Shown here piece after piece: positions 24,021 through 33,791 of a stretch of 64,000 nt of DNA. The stretch covers positions 277,460 through 341,459 of the forward strand of contig DALZZF010000003.1 of assembly GCA_031987605.1 (NCBI GenBank). The letters are read 5' to 3'. The first letter of the stretch is position 1. Each line of letters starts with the position of its first letter. The notes beneath the pieces were generated by a model. It was not told the origin of the DNA, searched no databases, and saw nothing but the letters and a program-made list of their open reading frames with translations. Origin of the DNA: JAFAGO01 sp031987605 (GTDB lineage: Bacteria > Bacteroidota > Bacteroidia > Flavobacteriales > Weeksellaceae). A program made the translations under genes and the position numbers.

Positions 24021-24995
24021 TTACTTTTTATTTTCCCAAACCAATGCGCTGGCTCCGAGAATGGCAGCATCAGCTTCATCCAGTTCACTGAAAACGAGTT
24101 TTACTTTTCCACGGAAAATAGGAAGAAGGTTGCGTTCCATGTGCAATTTGGTTGGTTTCAGAAGGAAATCTCCGGCTTTGATTACTCCACCAAACAAAAG
24201 GATGGCTTCCGGTGAAGAGAACATTACAAAATTTGCCAGTGCTTCTCCCAATTTCTGACCGGTATAACGGAATACTTCTATGGAAGTAGGATCTCCTTTT
24301 TTCGCACATTCGTGTACGGTTTTGGAATTTATTTCGTCTTCCGGATAGTTATTCAACATAGATTCCGGAAATTCTGCACGGAATTTTTTGGCTGTGATGG
24401 CAATTCCTGTTGCGGATGCGTAGGCTTCCAGACTTCCTTCAGAACCTGTACTCCAGTGTTTTCTTCCTCCGGGTTTTACAATGGTATGTCCTAATTCTCC
24501 GGCAAATCCGTCGTGACCGTAAATCAACTGTCCGTTTGCGATTATTCCGCTTCCTACTCCGGTTCCAAGGGTAACCATAATGAAATCTTTCATTCCGCGT
24601 GCTGCACCGAACATCATTTCTCCAAGAGCTGCTGCATTGGCATCGTTGGTTACTTTACAGGGAACTCCGAATTTTTTCGACATCATTTCTGAAAACGGAA
24701 TTACGCCTTTCCATTTCAGGTTGGGGGCATGCTCAATGGTTCCGCGGTAATAATTGGCGTTGGGTGCACCCACTCCAATTCCGTCGAAATTTCTTTGTAT
24801 AGAATGTTTTTTTAATAGGGGCTGTACGGTCTGGTAAAGTGCTTCAATAAAATCTTCAACTTTTTCGTACTGATCTGTTTTTAAATTGCCTTTTTCCAGA
24901 ATATCACCACGGTGGTTTACAATTCCGAATTTAGTGTTTGTTCCACCGATATCAACACCGAGTGCAACCTGTTTGGATAAATCTACTAATGCCAT
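24021..24995 (-). CDS. ROK-family sugar kinase (glucokinase-like) lacking the zinc cysteines
   Basis: The 324-aa ASKHA-fold kinase has the phosphate-1 loop GVDIGGTNTKFG near residue 13, NDANAAALGE with the catalytic Asp, TLGTGVGSG, and GELGHTIVKPGG. ROK kinases usually bind structural zinc through a CGCGxxGC motif just after GELGH; here that position reads GRKHWSTGSEGSLEAY with no cysteine, so the zinc site appears lost. Glucokinase is the likely activity, but other hexoses or N-acetylsugars are possible. The ATG at 24995 is preferred to an upstream TTG. Confidence 0.88.
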   Translation of the reverse strand: MALVDLSKQVALGVDIGGTNTKFGIVNHRGDILEKGNLKTDQYEKVEDFIEALYQTVQPLLKKHSIQRNFDGIGVGAPNANYYRGTIEHAPNLKWKGVIPFSEMMSKKFGVPCKVTNDANAAALGEMMFGAARGMKDFIMVTLGTGVGSGIIANGQLIYGHDGFAGELGHTIVKPGGRKHWSTGSEGSLEAYASATGIAITAKKFRAEFPESMLNNYPEDEINSKTVHECAKKGDPTSIEVFRYTGQKLGEALANFVMFSSPEAILLFGGVIKAGDFLLKPTKLHMERNLLPIFRGKVKLVFSELDEADAAILGASALVWENKK

Positions 24996-25095
24996 TTTAT
25001 TTGTTTGAGACAATAAATTTAATGATTTTTTAATAGTTTTCAGGTGCTAAAGTAAATTTTAAAAACAGATATATATCATTTTCAAATTTCATAAA

Positions 25096-25124
25096 AACAC
25101 AAAAGACCTTTAAATAAAGGTCTT
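25096..25124 (-). terminator. Intrinsic terminator of secA
   Basis: AAGACCTTT and AAAGGTCTT form a 9-bp stem around ATTT on the minus strand, with a T-containing tail, 25 bp after the secA stop. Confidence 0.75.
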
Positions 25125-25148
25125 CCGCATATATTGACTGATTTTTTC

Positions 25149-28100
25149 CTATGCCGGAATTTCACCGCGATACAGGAATGAAACGATTTCTTTGTTCATT
25201 TTCTCCACCATTTCGCTGAAAAGATAGAAGGATTCCTGCTTATAAATCACCAACGGATCTTTCTGTTCGTAAACGGCTCCTTGAGAAGAACGTCTCAGAT
25301 CATCCATTTCACGGAGATGCTGTTTCCAGTTGTCATCAATAATGGCAAGGGTAATGTTTTTCTCGTAATCGTTTATCAAACTTTCACAATGGGTTTCATA
25401 TGCATTTTCAAGGTTGCTTACAATGGTCATGGTTTTGGTTCCATCGGTAAAAGGAACTTGAATCATCTTGAACATTTGTCCCTGATTTTTATATACATTC
25501 TCAATAATCGGGAATGCTTTTTCTTTCATCAGGTTGAGTTTCATCTGGTAATCTTCCTCTGCCGCTTTGTAAAGAATATTGGTGATATCCGCTACTGATT
25601 TGGAGTTGAATTCCTCTTGTGTTACCGGTGCTTCCATGGTGAAGTTTTTAATGATTTCGTATTCAAAATCTTTATAATCACCATCAGTTTTCGCTTTATT
25701 GGTAATGGCATTGGAAACATCATAAATCATATTGGAAATATCATATTTCAAATGATCTCCGAACAATGCATTTTTTCTTCTTTTATAGATGACGTCACGC
25801 TGCTTGTTCATTACATCATCATATTCCAGCAATCTTTTACGGATTCCGAAGTTGTTTTGTTCTACTTTTTTCTGTGCTCTTTCAATGGAACGGGTAATCA
25901 TGGAGTGCTGAATCACTTCACCATCTTTATGCCCCATTCTGTCCATCATTTTTGCAATTCTTTCGGAACCGAAAAGACGCATCAGATTGTCTTCAAGAGA
26001 AACATAAAACTGTGAACTTCCCGGATCTCCCTGTCTTCCGGCACGACCTCTCAACTGGCGGTCTACACGGCGGGAATCGTGGCGTTCCGTACCAATAATG
26101 GCAAGACCTCCGGCATCTTTTACTTCTTTGGTCAGTTTAATATCGGTACCACGACCTGCCATGTTGGTGGCAATGGTTACCACTCCTGGTCTTCCTGCTT
26201 CGGCAACAATTTCTGCTTCTTTTTTGTGAAGTTTTGCATTCAGAACCTGATGCTGAATTTTTCTCAGCTGAAGTGCTCTTGAAAGCAATTGTGAAATTTC
26301 CACAGAAGTAGTTCCTACCAGTACTGGTCTTCCAGCGGCGGTCAGTTTTTCTACTTCTTCAATTACAGCGTTGTATTTTTCACGGTTGGTTTTGTACACC
26401 AAATCCTGTCTGTCGTCTCTTTGGATTGAACGGTTGGTTGGGATTACCACCACATCGAGTTTATAAATCTGCCAGAATTCTCCCGCTTCCGTTTCTGCTG
26501 TACCCGTCATCCCCGCAAGTTTGTTGTACATACGGAAGTAGTTCTGAAGTGTAATAGTAGCAAAGGTTTGCGTTGCGGCTTCGATTTTCACATTTTCTTT
26601 TGCTTCAATCGCTTGGTGAAGTCCGTCGGAATACCGTCTTCCTTCCATAATACGCCCGGTTTGCTCGTCTACAATTTTCACTTCGCCATCAATCACCACA
26701 TACTCATCGTCTTTTTCAAAAAGAGTATATGCCTTTAATAACTGGCTGAGTGTGTGAACGCGTTCTGATTTTTCGGCAAAATCTCCGAAGAGTTTTTCTC
26801 TTTCGGCAAATTCTTCTTCTTTTGGAAGGTTTTTGGATTCAAGTTCGGCAATTTCGGTTCCGATGTCCTGAAGTACAAAGAAATTCGGATCTGAATTTCC
26901 CTGCGACATATATTCCACCCCTTTATCGGTAAGATCTACCTGATTGTTTTTTTCATCGATTACGAAATACAGGTCTTTATCCACGATTGGCATATCGCGG
27001 TTGTTGTCCTGCATATACTGTGCTTCAGTTTTTTGTAAAAGTGCTTTATTTCCGCTTTCGGAAAGGTATTTAATTAATTGTCTGTTTTTCGGCAAACCTC
27101 TGTATGCCTGAAGTAGTTTAAATCCGCCTTCTTTTGTATTTCCGGCAGAAATTAATTTTTTAGCTTCATTAAAAATGGTCGAAATGGTTTTCTTCTGAAC
27201 TTCAACAATTCTGTCTACTGAAGGTTTCAACACATCAAATTCCTGGCGGTCTCCTTGTGGAACCGGTCCGGAAATAATCAGCGGCGTTCTGGCATCATCC
27301 ACCAAAACGGAATCCACCTCATCCACAATGGCAAAATTCTGTTCTCTCTGAACCAGTTCGGTTGGTGAAGTCACCATATTATCTCTCAGATAATCGAAAC
27401 CGAATTCATTGTTTGTTCCGTACGTAATGTCGGAGTTGTATGCTTTTCTTCTTCCGTCGGAGTTCGGCTGGTGATTATCCACACAGTCGATTGTTAGCCC
27501 GTGAAACTGGTATAAAGGTCCCATCCAAGCAGAGTCTCTTCGTGCAAGATAATCGTTTACGGTTACCACATGAACTCCACGACCGGGAAGTGCATTCAGA
27601 TAGATCGGTAAAGTTCCTACCAGCGTTTTCCCTTCCCCGGTTGCCATTTCGGCAATTTTTCCGGAGTGCAAAACGACCCCTCCAATATACTGCACATCGT
27701 AATGTACCATATCCCAGACTACGGGCGTTCCGGCTGCATCCCAGGTGTTTTTCCAAAATGCCTGATCTCCTTCGATCTGTACAAAATCTTTTGTAGCAGC
27801 GAGTTCTCTATCCATTTCGGTAGCGGTAACTCTCAGTCCTCCGTTTTCAGCAAGTCTTTTGGCGGTTTCTTTCACCAAAGCAAATGCTTCCGGAAGAATC
27901 TGATTGAGTACTTTTTCTTCTAATTCGTAAGATTCTTTTTTAAGTTCTTCAATTTTAGTAAAAAGGGCTTCTTTTTCATCGATATTGGTTGTGGTATTGA
28001 TCTGTTCTTTGATCTGATCAATTTTTGAGGTAACATCAGCAGAGGCAGCCTTGATTTTTTCCTTGAATTCGTTGGTTTTTTCTCTTAAACCATCGTCGGA

Positions 28101-28220
28101 TAATTGTTGTATTGCCGGTTCTGCGGCTTTGATTTTGGTAACAACCTTTTTTACTTCTTTCAGGTCTTTTGCGTTTTTATCGCCTAAAAACCCTTTGAGA
28201 ACTTTGTCTAAAAAACTCAT
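25149..28220 (-). CDS. secA: Preprotein translocase ATPase SecA
   Basis: The 1,023-aa motor of the Sec pathway is present in full. Visible are the Walker A motif MATGEGKTLV, GTNNEFGFDYLRDN, the DEVDSVLVD Walker B block, the helicase motifs GTTSVEIS and ATNMAGRGTDIKL, and HDSRRVDRQLRGRAGRQGDPG. It is longer than E. coli SecA (901 aa) because of insertions, including about 60 residues in the region 330-400, and it ends IVSFLYRGEIPA with no C-terminal zinc-binding SEC-C motif; as I recall both are usual in Bacteroidota. The ATG at 28220 (MSFLDKVLKGFLG) is preferred over an upstream TTG. It is transcribed alone. Confidence 0.96.
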   Translation of the reverse strand: MSFLDKVLKGFLGDKNAKDLKEVKKVVTKIKAAEPAIQQLSDDGLREKTNEFKEKIKAASADVTSKIDQIKEQINTTTNIDEKEALFTKIEELKKESYELEEKVLNQILPEAFALVKETAKRLAENGGLRVTATEMDRELAATKDFVQIEGDQAFWKNTWDAAGTPVVWDMVHYDVQYIGGVVLHSGKIAEMATGEGKTLVGTLPIYLNALPGRGVHVVTVNDYLARRDSAWMGPLYQFHGLTIDCVDNHQPNSDGRRKAYNSDITYGTNNEFGFDYLRDNMVTSPTELVQREQNFAIVDEVDSVLVDDARTPLIISGPVPQGDRQEFDVLKPSVDRIVEVQKKTISTIFNEAKKLISAGNTKEGGFKLLQAYRGLPKNRQLIKYLSESGNKALLQKTEAQYMQDNNRDMPIVDKDLYFVIDEKNNQVDLTDKGVEYMSQGNSDPNFFVLQDIGTEIAELESKNLPKEEEFAEREKLFGDFAEKSERVHTLSQLLKAYTLFEKDDEYVVIDGEVKIVDEQTGRIMEGRRYSDGLHQAIEAKENVKIEAATQTFATITLQNYFRMYNKLAGMTGTAETEAGEFWQIYKLDVVVIPTNRSIQRDDRQDLVYKTNREKYNAVIEEVEKLTAAGRPVLVGTTSVEISQLLSRALQLRKIQHQVLNAKLHKKEAEIVAEAGRPGVVTIATNMAGRGTDIKLTKEVKDAGGLAIIGTERHDSRRVDRQLRGRAGRQGDPGSSQFYVSLEDNLMRLFGSERIAKMMDRMGHKDGEVIQHSMITRSIERAQKKVEQNNFGIRKRLLEYDDVMNKQRDVIYKRRKNALFGDHLKYDISNMIYDVSNAITNKAKTDGDYKDFEYEIIKNFTMEAPVTQEEFNSKSVADITNILYKAAEEDYQMKLNLMKEKAFPIIENVYKNQGQMFKMIQVPFTDGTKTMTIVSNLENAYETHCESLINDYEKNITLAIIDDNWKQHLREMDDLRRSSQGAVYEQKDPLVIYKQESFYLFSEMVEKMNKEIVSFLYRGEIPA

Positions 28221-28295
28221 AAAATCTTTCTTTAAACCCAAAACATCAGTGCTTCAGGCAGGTAATCTACACTTTTTGGTGTATAGTTTATAGAA

Positions 28296-28330
28296 TACAA
28301 ACAGGCTTAAGTGCATTGCCCAAAGCCTGT
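28296..28330 (-). terminator. Probable terminator of the DUF2795 gene
   Basis: ACAGGCTT and AAGCCTGT form an 8-bp stem with a 14-nt loop, 15 bp after the stop on the minus strand. The T-run is weak. A second small hairpin (TACACTTTTTGGTGTA, 28268-28283) lies between it and secA. Confidence 0.55.
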
Positions 28331-28344
28331 TGCTATATTTTTAT

Positions 28345-28566
28345 TTAATATTCGTCTTCGTTCCAGAGGAAATCCTCATCAGTCGGATAGTCGCTCCAAA
28401 CTTCTTCAATCGACTCATAGATTTCGCCTTCGTCCTCGATTGCCTGAAGGTTTTCCACCACTTCCATTGGTGCTCCGGTTCTGATGGCGTAATCAATCAA
28501 CTCAGCCTTAGTCATTGGCCAAGGCGCGTCGCTTAAATATGATGCTAATTCTAATGTCCAGTACAT
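28345..28566 (-). CDS. DUF2795-type small acidic protein
   Basis: The 73-aa protein (MYWTLELASYLSDAPWPMTK..., then ELIDYAIRTGAPMEVVENLQAI and an acidic tail) matches the conserved small DUF2795 proteins of Bacteroidota. It is cytosolic, with no signal or membrane segment. Homologous domains elsewhere look like small helical modules of unknown role. It has its own promoter (TTTG-N18-TACTTTTG) and terminator, so it is a separate transcription unit between the epimerase gene and secA. Confidence 0.85.
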   Translation of the reverse strand: MYWTLELASYLSDAPWPMTKAELIDYAIRTGAPMEVVENLQAIEDEGEIYESIEEVWSDYPTDEDFLWNEDEY

Positions 28567-28583
28567 ACGTTTCTAATTTTTTG

Positions 28584-28613
28584 CAAAAGTAAAAATTTAG
28601 ATGGTAATTCAAA
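28584..28613 (-). promoter_or_regulatory. Promoter of the DUF2795 gene
   Basis: On the minus strand TTTG (28610-28613) and TACTTTTG (28584-28591) are separated by 18 bp, the clearest match to the Bacteroidota -33/-7 pair in the window. The -7 element lies 17 bp before the ATG. Confidence 0.65.
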
Positions 28614-28712
28614 GTTTTTTCCGCTGATTTTCAATTCTTTTTAATCTTTAATTAAGATAGTGTTTCAAAAAACTGCCTTAATAAAGGATTTTTAAATCTA
28701 ATAGCGGAATTT

Positions 28713-29738
28713 TCATGGTTTTCTCAAAAACCATTCCACAAATTTTTTTATGCCATTTTGGAAGTTTGTGCTTGGTTTATAGCCGATAAGCGTTTGTGCT
28801 TTTGTAATATCCGCGTTGGTTTTCTGTACGTCTCCGGGCTGCATTGGCAGATGTTTTTTTATGGCTTCTTTTTCCAGTGTGGATTCAATGGTGGAGACCA
28901 TTTCGTTTAGCGTAATCACCTGACTTTCTCCGAGATTAATGATTTCGTAAACATTTTCGTGGGTTTCCAGATAATGAATGGATTTCAGGATTCCGTCAAC
29001 AATATCATCTACAAAAGTATAATCGCGGGCTGTATTTCCGTCTCCATAAAACGGAATTTCCTGATTTTCCAGAATCAGTTTTGTAAATTTATGGATGGCA
29101 AGATCCGGTCTTTGTCTTGGCCCGTAAACAGTGAAAAACCGCAGTTGAATCATATCAATTCCATAAAGGTGATGATAAACATGCCCCAAAACTTCGCCAG
29201 CTTTTTTAGTCGCGGCATACGGTGAAATCGGACGGTCTACACTGTCAGTCTCCGAAAAAGGAATTTTCTCATTATTGCCATATACACTTGAAGATGAAGC
29301 GCATATAAATTTGCTCACTTCATATTTTTTGCACATTTCCCAGAGATTCATGCTGCCCTTTACATTTACTTCCTCATAATCCAGCGGTCTTTCAATGGAA
29401 GGACGAACTCCAGCCAAAGCCGCAAGATGAATCACCATATCAATTTTGTGGGTGCCGAAGATTTCATCCAAAGCGTTAATATTCCTGATGTCCTGATTAT
29501 AAAGACGGTAATTTTCCGAAGCAGTTTCCAAAATAAGTTTCTGTATATCCACCTCTTTATTGATAAAATTAAAATCAACTATTTTTCCTATACTTTCTAA
29601 AGTATTTTGAATTTTAATTTTGTAATCGTAGAAATCATCAAAATTGTCTATGTTTATGACAGAATGTCCATTTTTCAAAAGATGTTCAACCAAATGAGAG
29701 CCGATAAAACCGCTTCCTCCTGTAACCAGAAAATTCAT
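28713..29738 (-). CDS. NAD-dependent nucleotide-sugar epimerase (UDP-glucuronate 4-epimerase-like)
   Basis: The 341-aa extended short-chain dehydrogenase/reductase has GGSGFIGSHL (residues 7-16) for NAD, ALAGVRPSIERP, the SSSSVYG block with the catalytic Ser, and YAATKKAGE with the catalytic Tyr and Lys. FTVYGPRQRPDLAIHKF is characteristic of UDP-glucuronate/galacturonate 4-epimerases (LpsL/CapI type). It should supply an activated sugar for capsule, LPS or exopolysaccharide; the exact sugar is not proven. A TAAATTTG element (29756-29763) precedes it, and it is divergent from the DUF2797 gene. Confidence 0.85.
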   Translation of the reverse strand: MNFLVTGGSGFIGSHLVEHLLKNGHSVINIDNFDDFYDYKIKIQNTLESIGKIVDFNFINKEVDIQKLILETASENYRLYNQDIRNINALDEIFGTHKIDMVIHLAALAGVRPSIERPLDYEEVNVKGSMNLWEMCKKYEVSKFICASSSSVYGNNEKIPFSETDSVDRPISPYAATKKAGEVLGHVYHHLYGIDMIQLRFFTVYGPRQRPDLAIHKFTKLILENQEIPFYGDGNTARDYTFVDDIVDGILKSIHYLETHENVYEIINLGESQVITLNEMVSTIESTLEKEAIKKHLPMQPGDVQKTNADITKAQTLIGYKPSTNFQNGIKKFVEWFLRKP

Positions 29739-29789
29739 ACATTATTTTTGTAATGCAAATTTATTACTTTTACTTTTAAATACACGATT

Positions 29790-30590
29790 ATGCACTTCCA
29801 AGGACAAATCCTGAAAATGATTTCCCAAAATGCGAAACCCATACAATATTATTTAAATCTTTCCGGAGATCTGCTGAACATGAATCAGCTTTTCGGAAAA
29901 AAACTCCATATCAAACACATCGGCTACCAATGTGTAAACTGCGGAAGCGATGAAAAAATTTACCGCATGGGCTTTTGTAAAAAATGTTTTTTTGAAAGTC
30001 CTTACGCCAGCGAAACGATTATTCGCCCTGAACTTTCAACCGCACATTTGGGCATTGAAGAGCGGAATCTGGAGGTGGAAAAAAGCATTCAGCTGGTTCC
30101 GCACATTGTATATCTTGCCTACACCGGAGATGTAAAAGTGGGGGTAACGCGAGAAACTCAAGTGCCGACAAGATGGATTGATCAGGGCGCAACTTTTGCA
30201 GTTCCCATTGCCAAGACCGAAAACCGATACGAAGCTGGAATGATCGAAGTTGCCCTGAAAGAACATCTTCCCGATAAAACCAATTATAAAAAAATGCTTC
30301 AGGATGATTATGAAGACGATCTTGATCTGGAAGATTTCCGAAATAAAGTAAAACAGTATTTTCCACAGAATTTTGAACAATTTTACACCCATGAAAGCGA
30401 AATCTACAAACTGGATTTTCCTTATGAAGCTCCGGAAAAAATCAATGTTTTCACACTGGACAAAAAACCTGAATTTGAAGGAATTTTAAAAGGAATAAAA
30501 GGACAATATGTGTATTTTGAAGGCGGAAATTTCATCAATATAAGAGGACACGAAGGTTATGTAATTGAGTTGGAAATAAACAATTTGTAA
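29790..30590 (+). CDS. DUF2797 domain protein with zinc ribbon
   Basis: The 266-aa protein of unknown function matches DUF2797. Near the N-terminus is a CVNC-x11-CKKC zinc ribbon (C48, C51, C63, C66). The central VYLAYTGDVKVGVTRETQVPTRWIDQGA stretch resembles the start of GIY-YIG/T5orf172-like nuclease domains (a hydrophobic strand, KVG(V/K)T, and Arg in the following helix). The likeness is suggestive only. It is cytosolic, a single gene, divergent from the epimerase gene across 51 bp. Confidence 0.75.
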   Translation: MHFQGQILKMISQNAKPIQYYLNLSGDLLNMNQLFGKKLHIKHIGYQCVNCGSDEKIYRMGFCKKCFFESPYASETIIRPELSTAHLGIEERNLEVEKSIQLVPHIVYLAYTGDVKVGVTRETQVPTRWIDQGATFAVPIAKTENRYEAGMIEVALKEHLPDKTNYKKMLQDDYEDDLDLEDFRNKVKQYFPQNFEQFYTHESEIYKLDFPYEAPEKINVFTLDKKPEFEGILKGIKGQYVYFEGGNFINIRGHEGYVIELEINNL

Positions 30591-30635
30591 TAAATTTTCC
30601 GCATTTGGGATTATATTTGATGAGAAAACACAATT

Positions 30636-33600
30636 ATGCAGAAAAAAAATATCAAAAAAATATCGATCGGAATCGGCATTCTGTTTCTTCTTTTTCTTAT
30701 CGGGAATTTCGGTCTCAATATCTGGCTGAAATATAAACTTCCGGATTTCCTTAAAGAAAACACCGATTACATCATCAGTTACAAGAACCTTAAAGTAGAT
30801 TTGGGCAACGGAAATATCTTCGCCACCCAATTCAAAATCGATAACAAAAACCCTGATAATGAAAACATTATCCGAATAAAAGGCACCATAGATTCTTTAC
30901 AGGTGAGCCGTTTCGGAATTTGGAAACTGCTGCTTCATAAAGAAATCACCTCCAACAATATTCAGCTTAATCACCCCAATCTTGCCGTTACACTGGCGCG
31001 TCCTGCAAAAAAGGTGAAACGCAGAAATACACCTCTTGAATTTGCCAACATCAACATCAGAAACGGAAATATTCGCGTGAATAAGTTTAATCATGCCCTC
31101 TTTTTTTCCGCACAAAATCTCGATCTTCATATTGAAAATTTAGAACTGACCGAGGCTTCAATGGAAAAAGAATTTCCCATTGCGTTCGACAGCTATTCCA
31201 TGAGCGGGAAAAATTTTCTGGTTCAACCGGATGATGTTTACCGTATTTCCGCCGCCAATATAAACACGGAGAATAAAAAAATTGATATTACGGACTTCAA
31301 ACTGACTCCTCAGATTTCCTATGGTGAATTTCTGCATCGATTTCCAACCAAGCGAAATCTTTTTAAAGTGAATGCAAAAGTAATGCGTTTTCATAACATC
31401 AGTCTCACCAAAAAGAATCTCACCCTTTCTGAAGTCAGTTTTACGCAACCCGATATTACGCTGTATACCACGCAGAATAAAACGGAACAGAAAAAGAAAA
31501 GTTTTTCTTTCAATGTTCAACTGGAAAACCTTCTTGTTGACCAAGCAAAAATCCAGATTCTGAAACCGGACAGCACACGACTTTTCGCAGCACAGAAACT
31601 CAATATGAAAGTGAGCCAAATGAGAATGGATGATGAAACAGCAAAAGGAAATATTCCGTTTGCCTATCAGGATTTCAAGATTGAAGGACAGCAGCTCAAC
31701 TACATCAGCGACCGTGAAAATGTGGAAGTGCTGACCGCAAATCTAAGCGATAAATCTGCTGATTTGCAGCATATCCGCATCAAACCGACTGTTCCTCAAA
31801 GCCATGAAACGCTGATGGATTTGGGAATTAATCAGGTTAATCTTCTGGTGAATAGTTGGGGTTTGCAGAACAACAAACTCCAGTTGGACATTCAGTCTGT
31901 TCTTGTAAACCAAGTTTGGGGAAGCGTTCACAAAGGAGCACCGAAAACGGTGAAAACAAAAACCGATTATTCGAAAATTCAGTTTCCGCTGAAAATTCAC
32001 AATATTCAGGTTCGCAATGCTGATATTGCCATGCTGAATCACGACAGCAGCACGCTGTTCGCCGGAAAGAATATCAACCTGAAAGCCGGAGGAATCGTAA
32101 TGAATGAAAATACCATAAAAAACGCATTGCCACTTTCTGTTCCGAGATTCCACCTGACCGGACAACATCTTGTTCTGGGTGCAGGAAAAGAAAAAATCAG
32201 CATTCTGGCAGCAGCCGTCAATCAGAAATCGGGTGATTTCCGGCAAATCAAGGTTTCAGGAAAAGGAACCGGAGCAACGGATTTCAGCGCTTCGAAAGTA
32301 GATTTTATGCTGAATAAATGGGGTTTCACCGGACATAAATTAAATCTCGATGTTCAAAACATCAATGTAGACGGGATAAAAGGGAAAATCATCGCTTCAG
32401 CAAAAGAAAAAAAGAAGAAAAAACCCGATTATTCCGGAATTGCTTTTCCTCTGAAAATTCATCAGGTAAACATCCGCAATTCCAACCTTACCTACAGCAA
32501 AAGCGGACAACCTCTGGTTTTGAAAAACCTGAATGCTTCTTTCGGAAATGTGGTGATGGACGCGAACAGTGTGAAAAGCGGAATTCCTTTCCGAACCGGA
32601 ACCTACAATCTCAGTTCTTCTGATTTTCAGTATCAGACGAAATTCTACAACCTCAGCATTGCGAAAATCAATGTAAATCAGGATGAAATGGATCTGCTGA
32701 ATTTCAGCATGAAACCCAGATATTCCCGAAGTCAGTTCGTCCGCAAAATCAGTTTTGAACAGGATCTTTACACGCTTTCCGCCGCATCAATTTCAATGAA
32801 AGGAAAATGGAATTTGATTTCCAGCAATCCGTACATCAATGCTTCCAGCCTTATCATTGATAATGCCAATGCCAATATTTTCCGAAGCAAAATTCCAAAA
32901 GATAATCCAAAAGTAAAACCGCTGTATTCGGAGGCCTTAAGAAAGATAAAATTTCCTTTGTATATCGCGGTTACAAAAATAAACAACTCGTATCTGGAAT
33001 ATGAAGAGGACACTCCGAAAAGTGATGGTCCGGGAAAACTGACTTTTAATAATTTGAATCTGACGGCCAGAAACATCAATTCTGCAAAAATGAAAGGAAA
33101 ACCAACCGCAATTCCAATTTCTATTTCCTGTAGTTTCTTCAATGTTTCGCCAATGCAGGTAAATTGGAATATGAATACCGCAAATCATAATGATGCTTTT
33201 ACCATTTCCGGAACGGTGGGTTCGCTTCCGGCAAGCAGAGTGAATGCTTTTGTGGAACCTTACCTGAAAATCCGCACTACCGGAACCATCCAGAAAATGG
33301 ATTTTGATTTTCACGGGAACAAACACGGACTTGACGGTACTTTTAAAATGAAACATAAAAATCTGAAAGTTTCCATTTTGAAAGGCAGCGGAGAAAAAAA
33401 CAAACTCCTTTCTGCTGTTGCCAATGTTTTCGTACGTTCTACTTCGGATAAATACCCGGAAAGCGTAGTTGTGGACGATGTGGAGCGTGATCCTGCAAAA
33501 TCCTTTTTCAATCTTTTCTGGAAAGGAATCGAAGAAGGATTAAAGAAAACCCTGATTGGGAAAAATGTTGAAAATACAGAAAAAAGCGTAAAAAACACCG

Positions 33601-33791
33601 TGGAAGCAGCCAAAGAAACTACCCAAAGCGTAAAAGGTGCCGTAAAAGATGCTAACTCCGCCGTAAAGGATGTCAAAAATGCAGTAACTGACGTTACATC
33701 AGGGAATTCAGGCAAGAAAAAAACGCCTAAAAAAGATAAAAAAGAAGGTCTGTTGAAACGGGTTTTTAAGAAGAAAGAAAAAACCGAATAA
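30636..33791 (+). CDS. AsmA/DUF748-like envelope protein with five ~155-residue repeats
   Basis: The 1,051-aa protein has an N-terminal membrane anchor (about residues 9-31) and a very long beta-rich periplasmic body. Five homologous units begin near residues 133, 293, 451, 605 and 774. Each opens with an FPLK(I)xxxxVRN-type strand followed by strands carrying LFAxxN(I/L)xL, then a late G(Q)xL strand; units 3 and 4 are the most alike (DYSKIQFPLKIH and DYSGIAFPLKIH). Such repeated grooves fit AsmA-like/TamB-type bridge proteins thought to carry lipids across the periplasm. The final ~100 residues are a Lys-rich amphipathic tail (VKNTVEAAKETTQSVKGAV). A TATATTTG element lies at 30612-30619. Lipid transport is inferred. 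Confidence 0.75.
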   Translation: MQKKNIKKISIGIGILFLLFLIGNFGLNIWLKYKLPDFLKENTDYIISYKNLKVDLGNGNIFATQFKIDNKNPDNENIIRIKGTIDSLQVSRFGIWKLLLHKEITSNNIQLNHPNLAVTLARPAKKVKRRNTPLEFANINIRNGNIRVNKFNHALFFSAQNLDLHIENLELTEASMEKEFPIAFDSYSMSGKNFLVQPDDVYRISAANINTENKKIDITDFKLTPQISYGEFLHRFPTKRNLFKVNAKVMRFHNISLTKKNLTLSEVSFTQPDITLYTTQNKTEQKKKSFSFNVQLENLLVDQAKIQILKPDSTRLFAAQKLNMKVSQMRMDDETAKGNIPFAYQDFKIEGQQLNYISDRENVEVLTANLSDKSADLQHIRIKPTVPQSHETLMDLGINQVNLLVNSWGLQNNKLQLDIQSVLVNQVWGSVHKGAPKTVKTKTDYSKIQFPLKIHNIQVRNADIAMLNHDSSTLFAGKNINLKAGGIVMNENTIKNALPLSVPRFHLTGQHLVLGAGKEKISILAAAVNQKSGDFRQIKVSGKGTGATDFSASKVDFMLNKWGFTGHKLNLDVQNINVDGIKGKIIASAKEKKKKKPDYSGIAFPLKIHQVNIRNSNLTYSKSGQPLVLKNLNASFGNVVMDANSVKSGIPFRTGTYNLSSSDFQYQTKFYNLSIAKINVNQDEMDLLNFSMKPRYSRSQFVRKISFEQDLYTLSAASISMKGKWNLISSNPYINASSLIIDNANANIFRSKIPKDNPKVKPLYSEALRKIKFPLYIAVTKINNSYLEYEEDTPKSDGPGKLTFNNLNLTARNINSAKMKGKPTAIPISISCSFFNVSPMQVNWNMNTANHNDAFTISGTVGSLPASRVNAFVEPYLKIRTTGTIQKMDFDFHGNKHGLDGTFKMKHKNLKVSILKGSGEKNKLLSAVANVFVRSTSDKYPESVVVDDVERDPAKSFFNLFWKGIEEGLKKTLIGKNVENTEKSVKNTVEAAKETTQSVKGAVKDANSAVKDVKNAVTDVTSGNSGKKKTPKKDKKEGLLKRVFKKKEKTE

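Noticed and set aside
27475..27483. A second TTATCCACA (DnaA box) match
   Set aside because: It lies within the secA coding sequence and is best explained by codon content.
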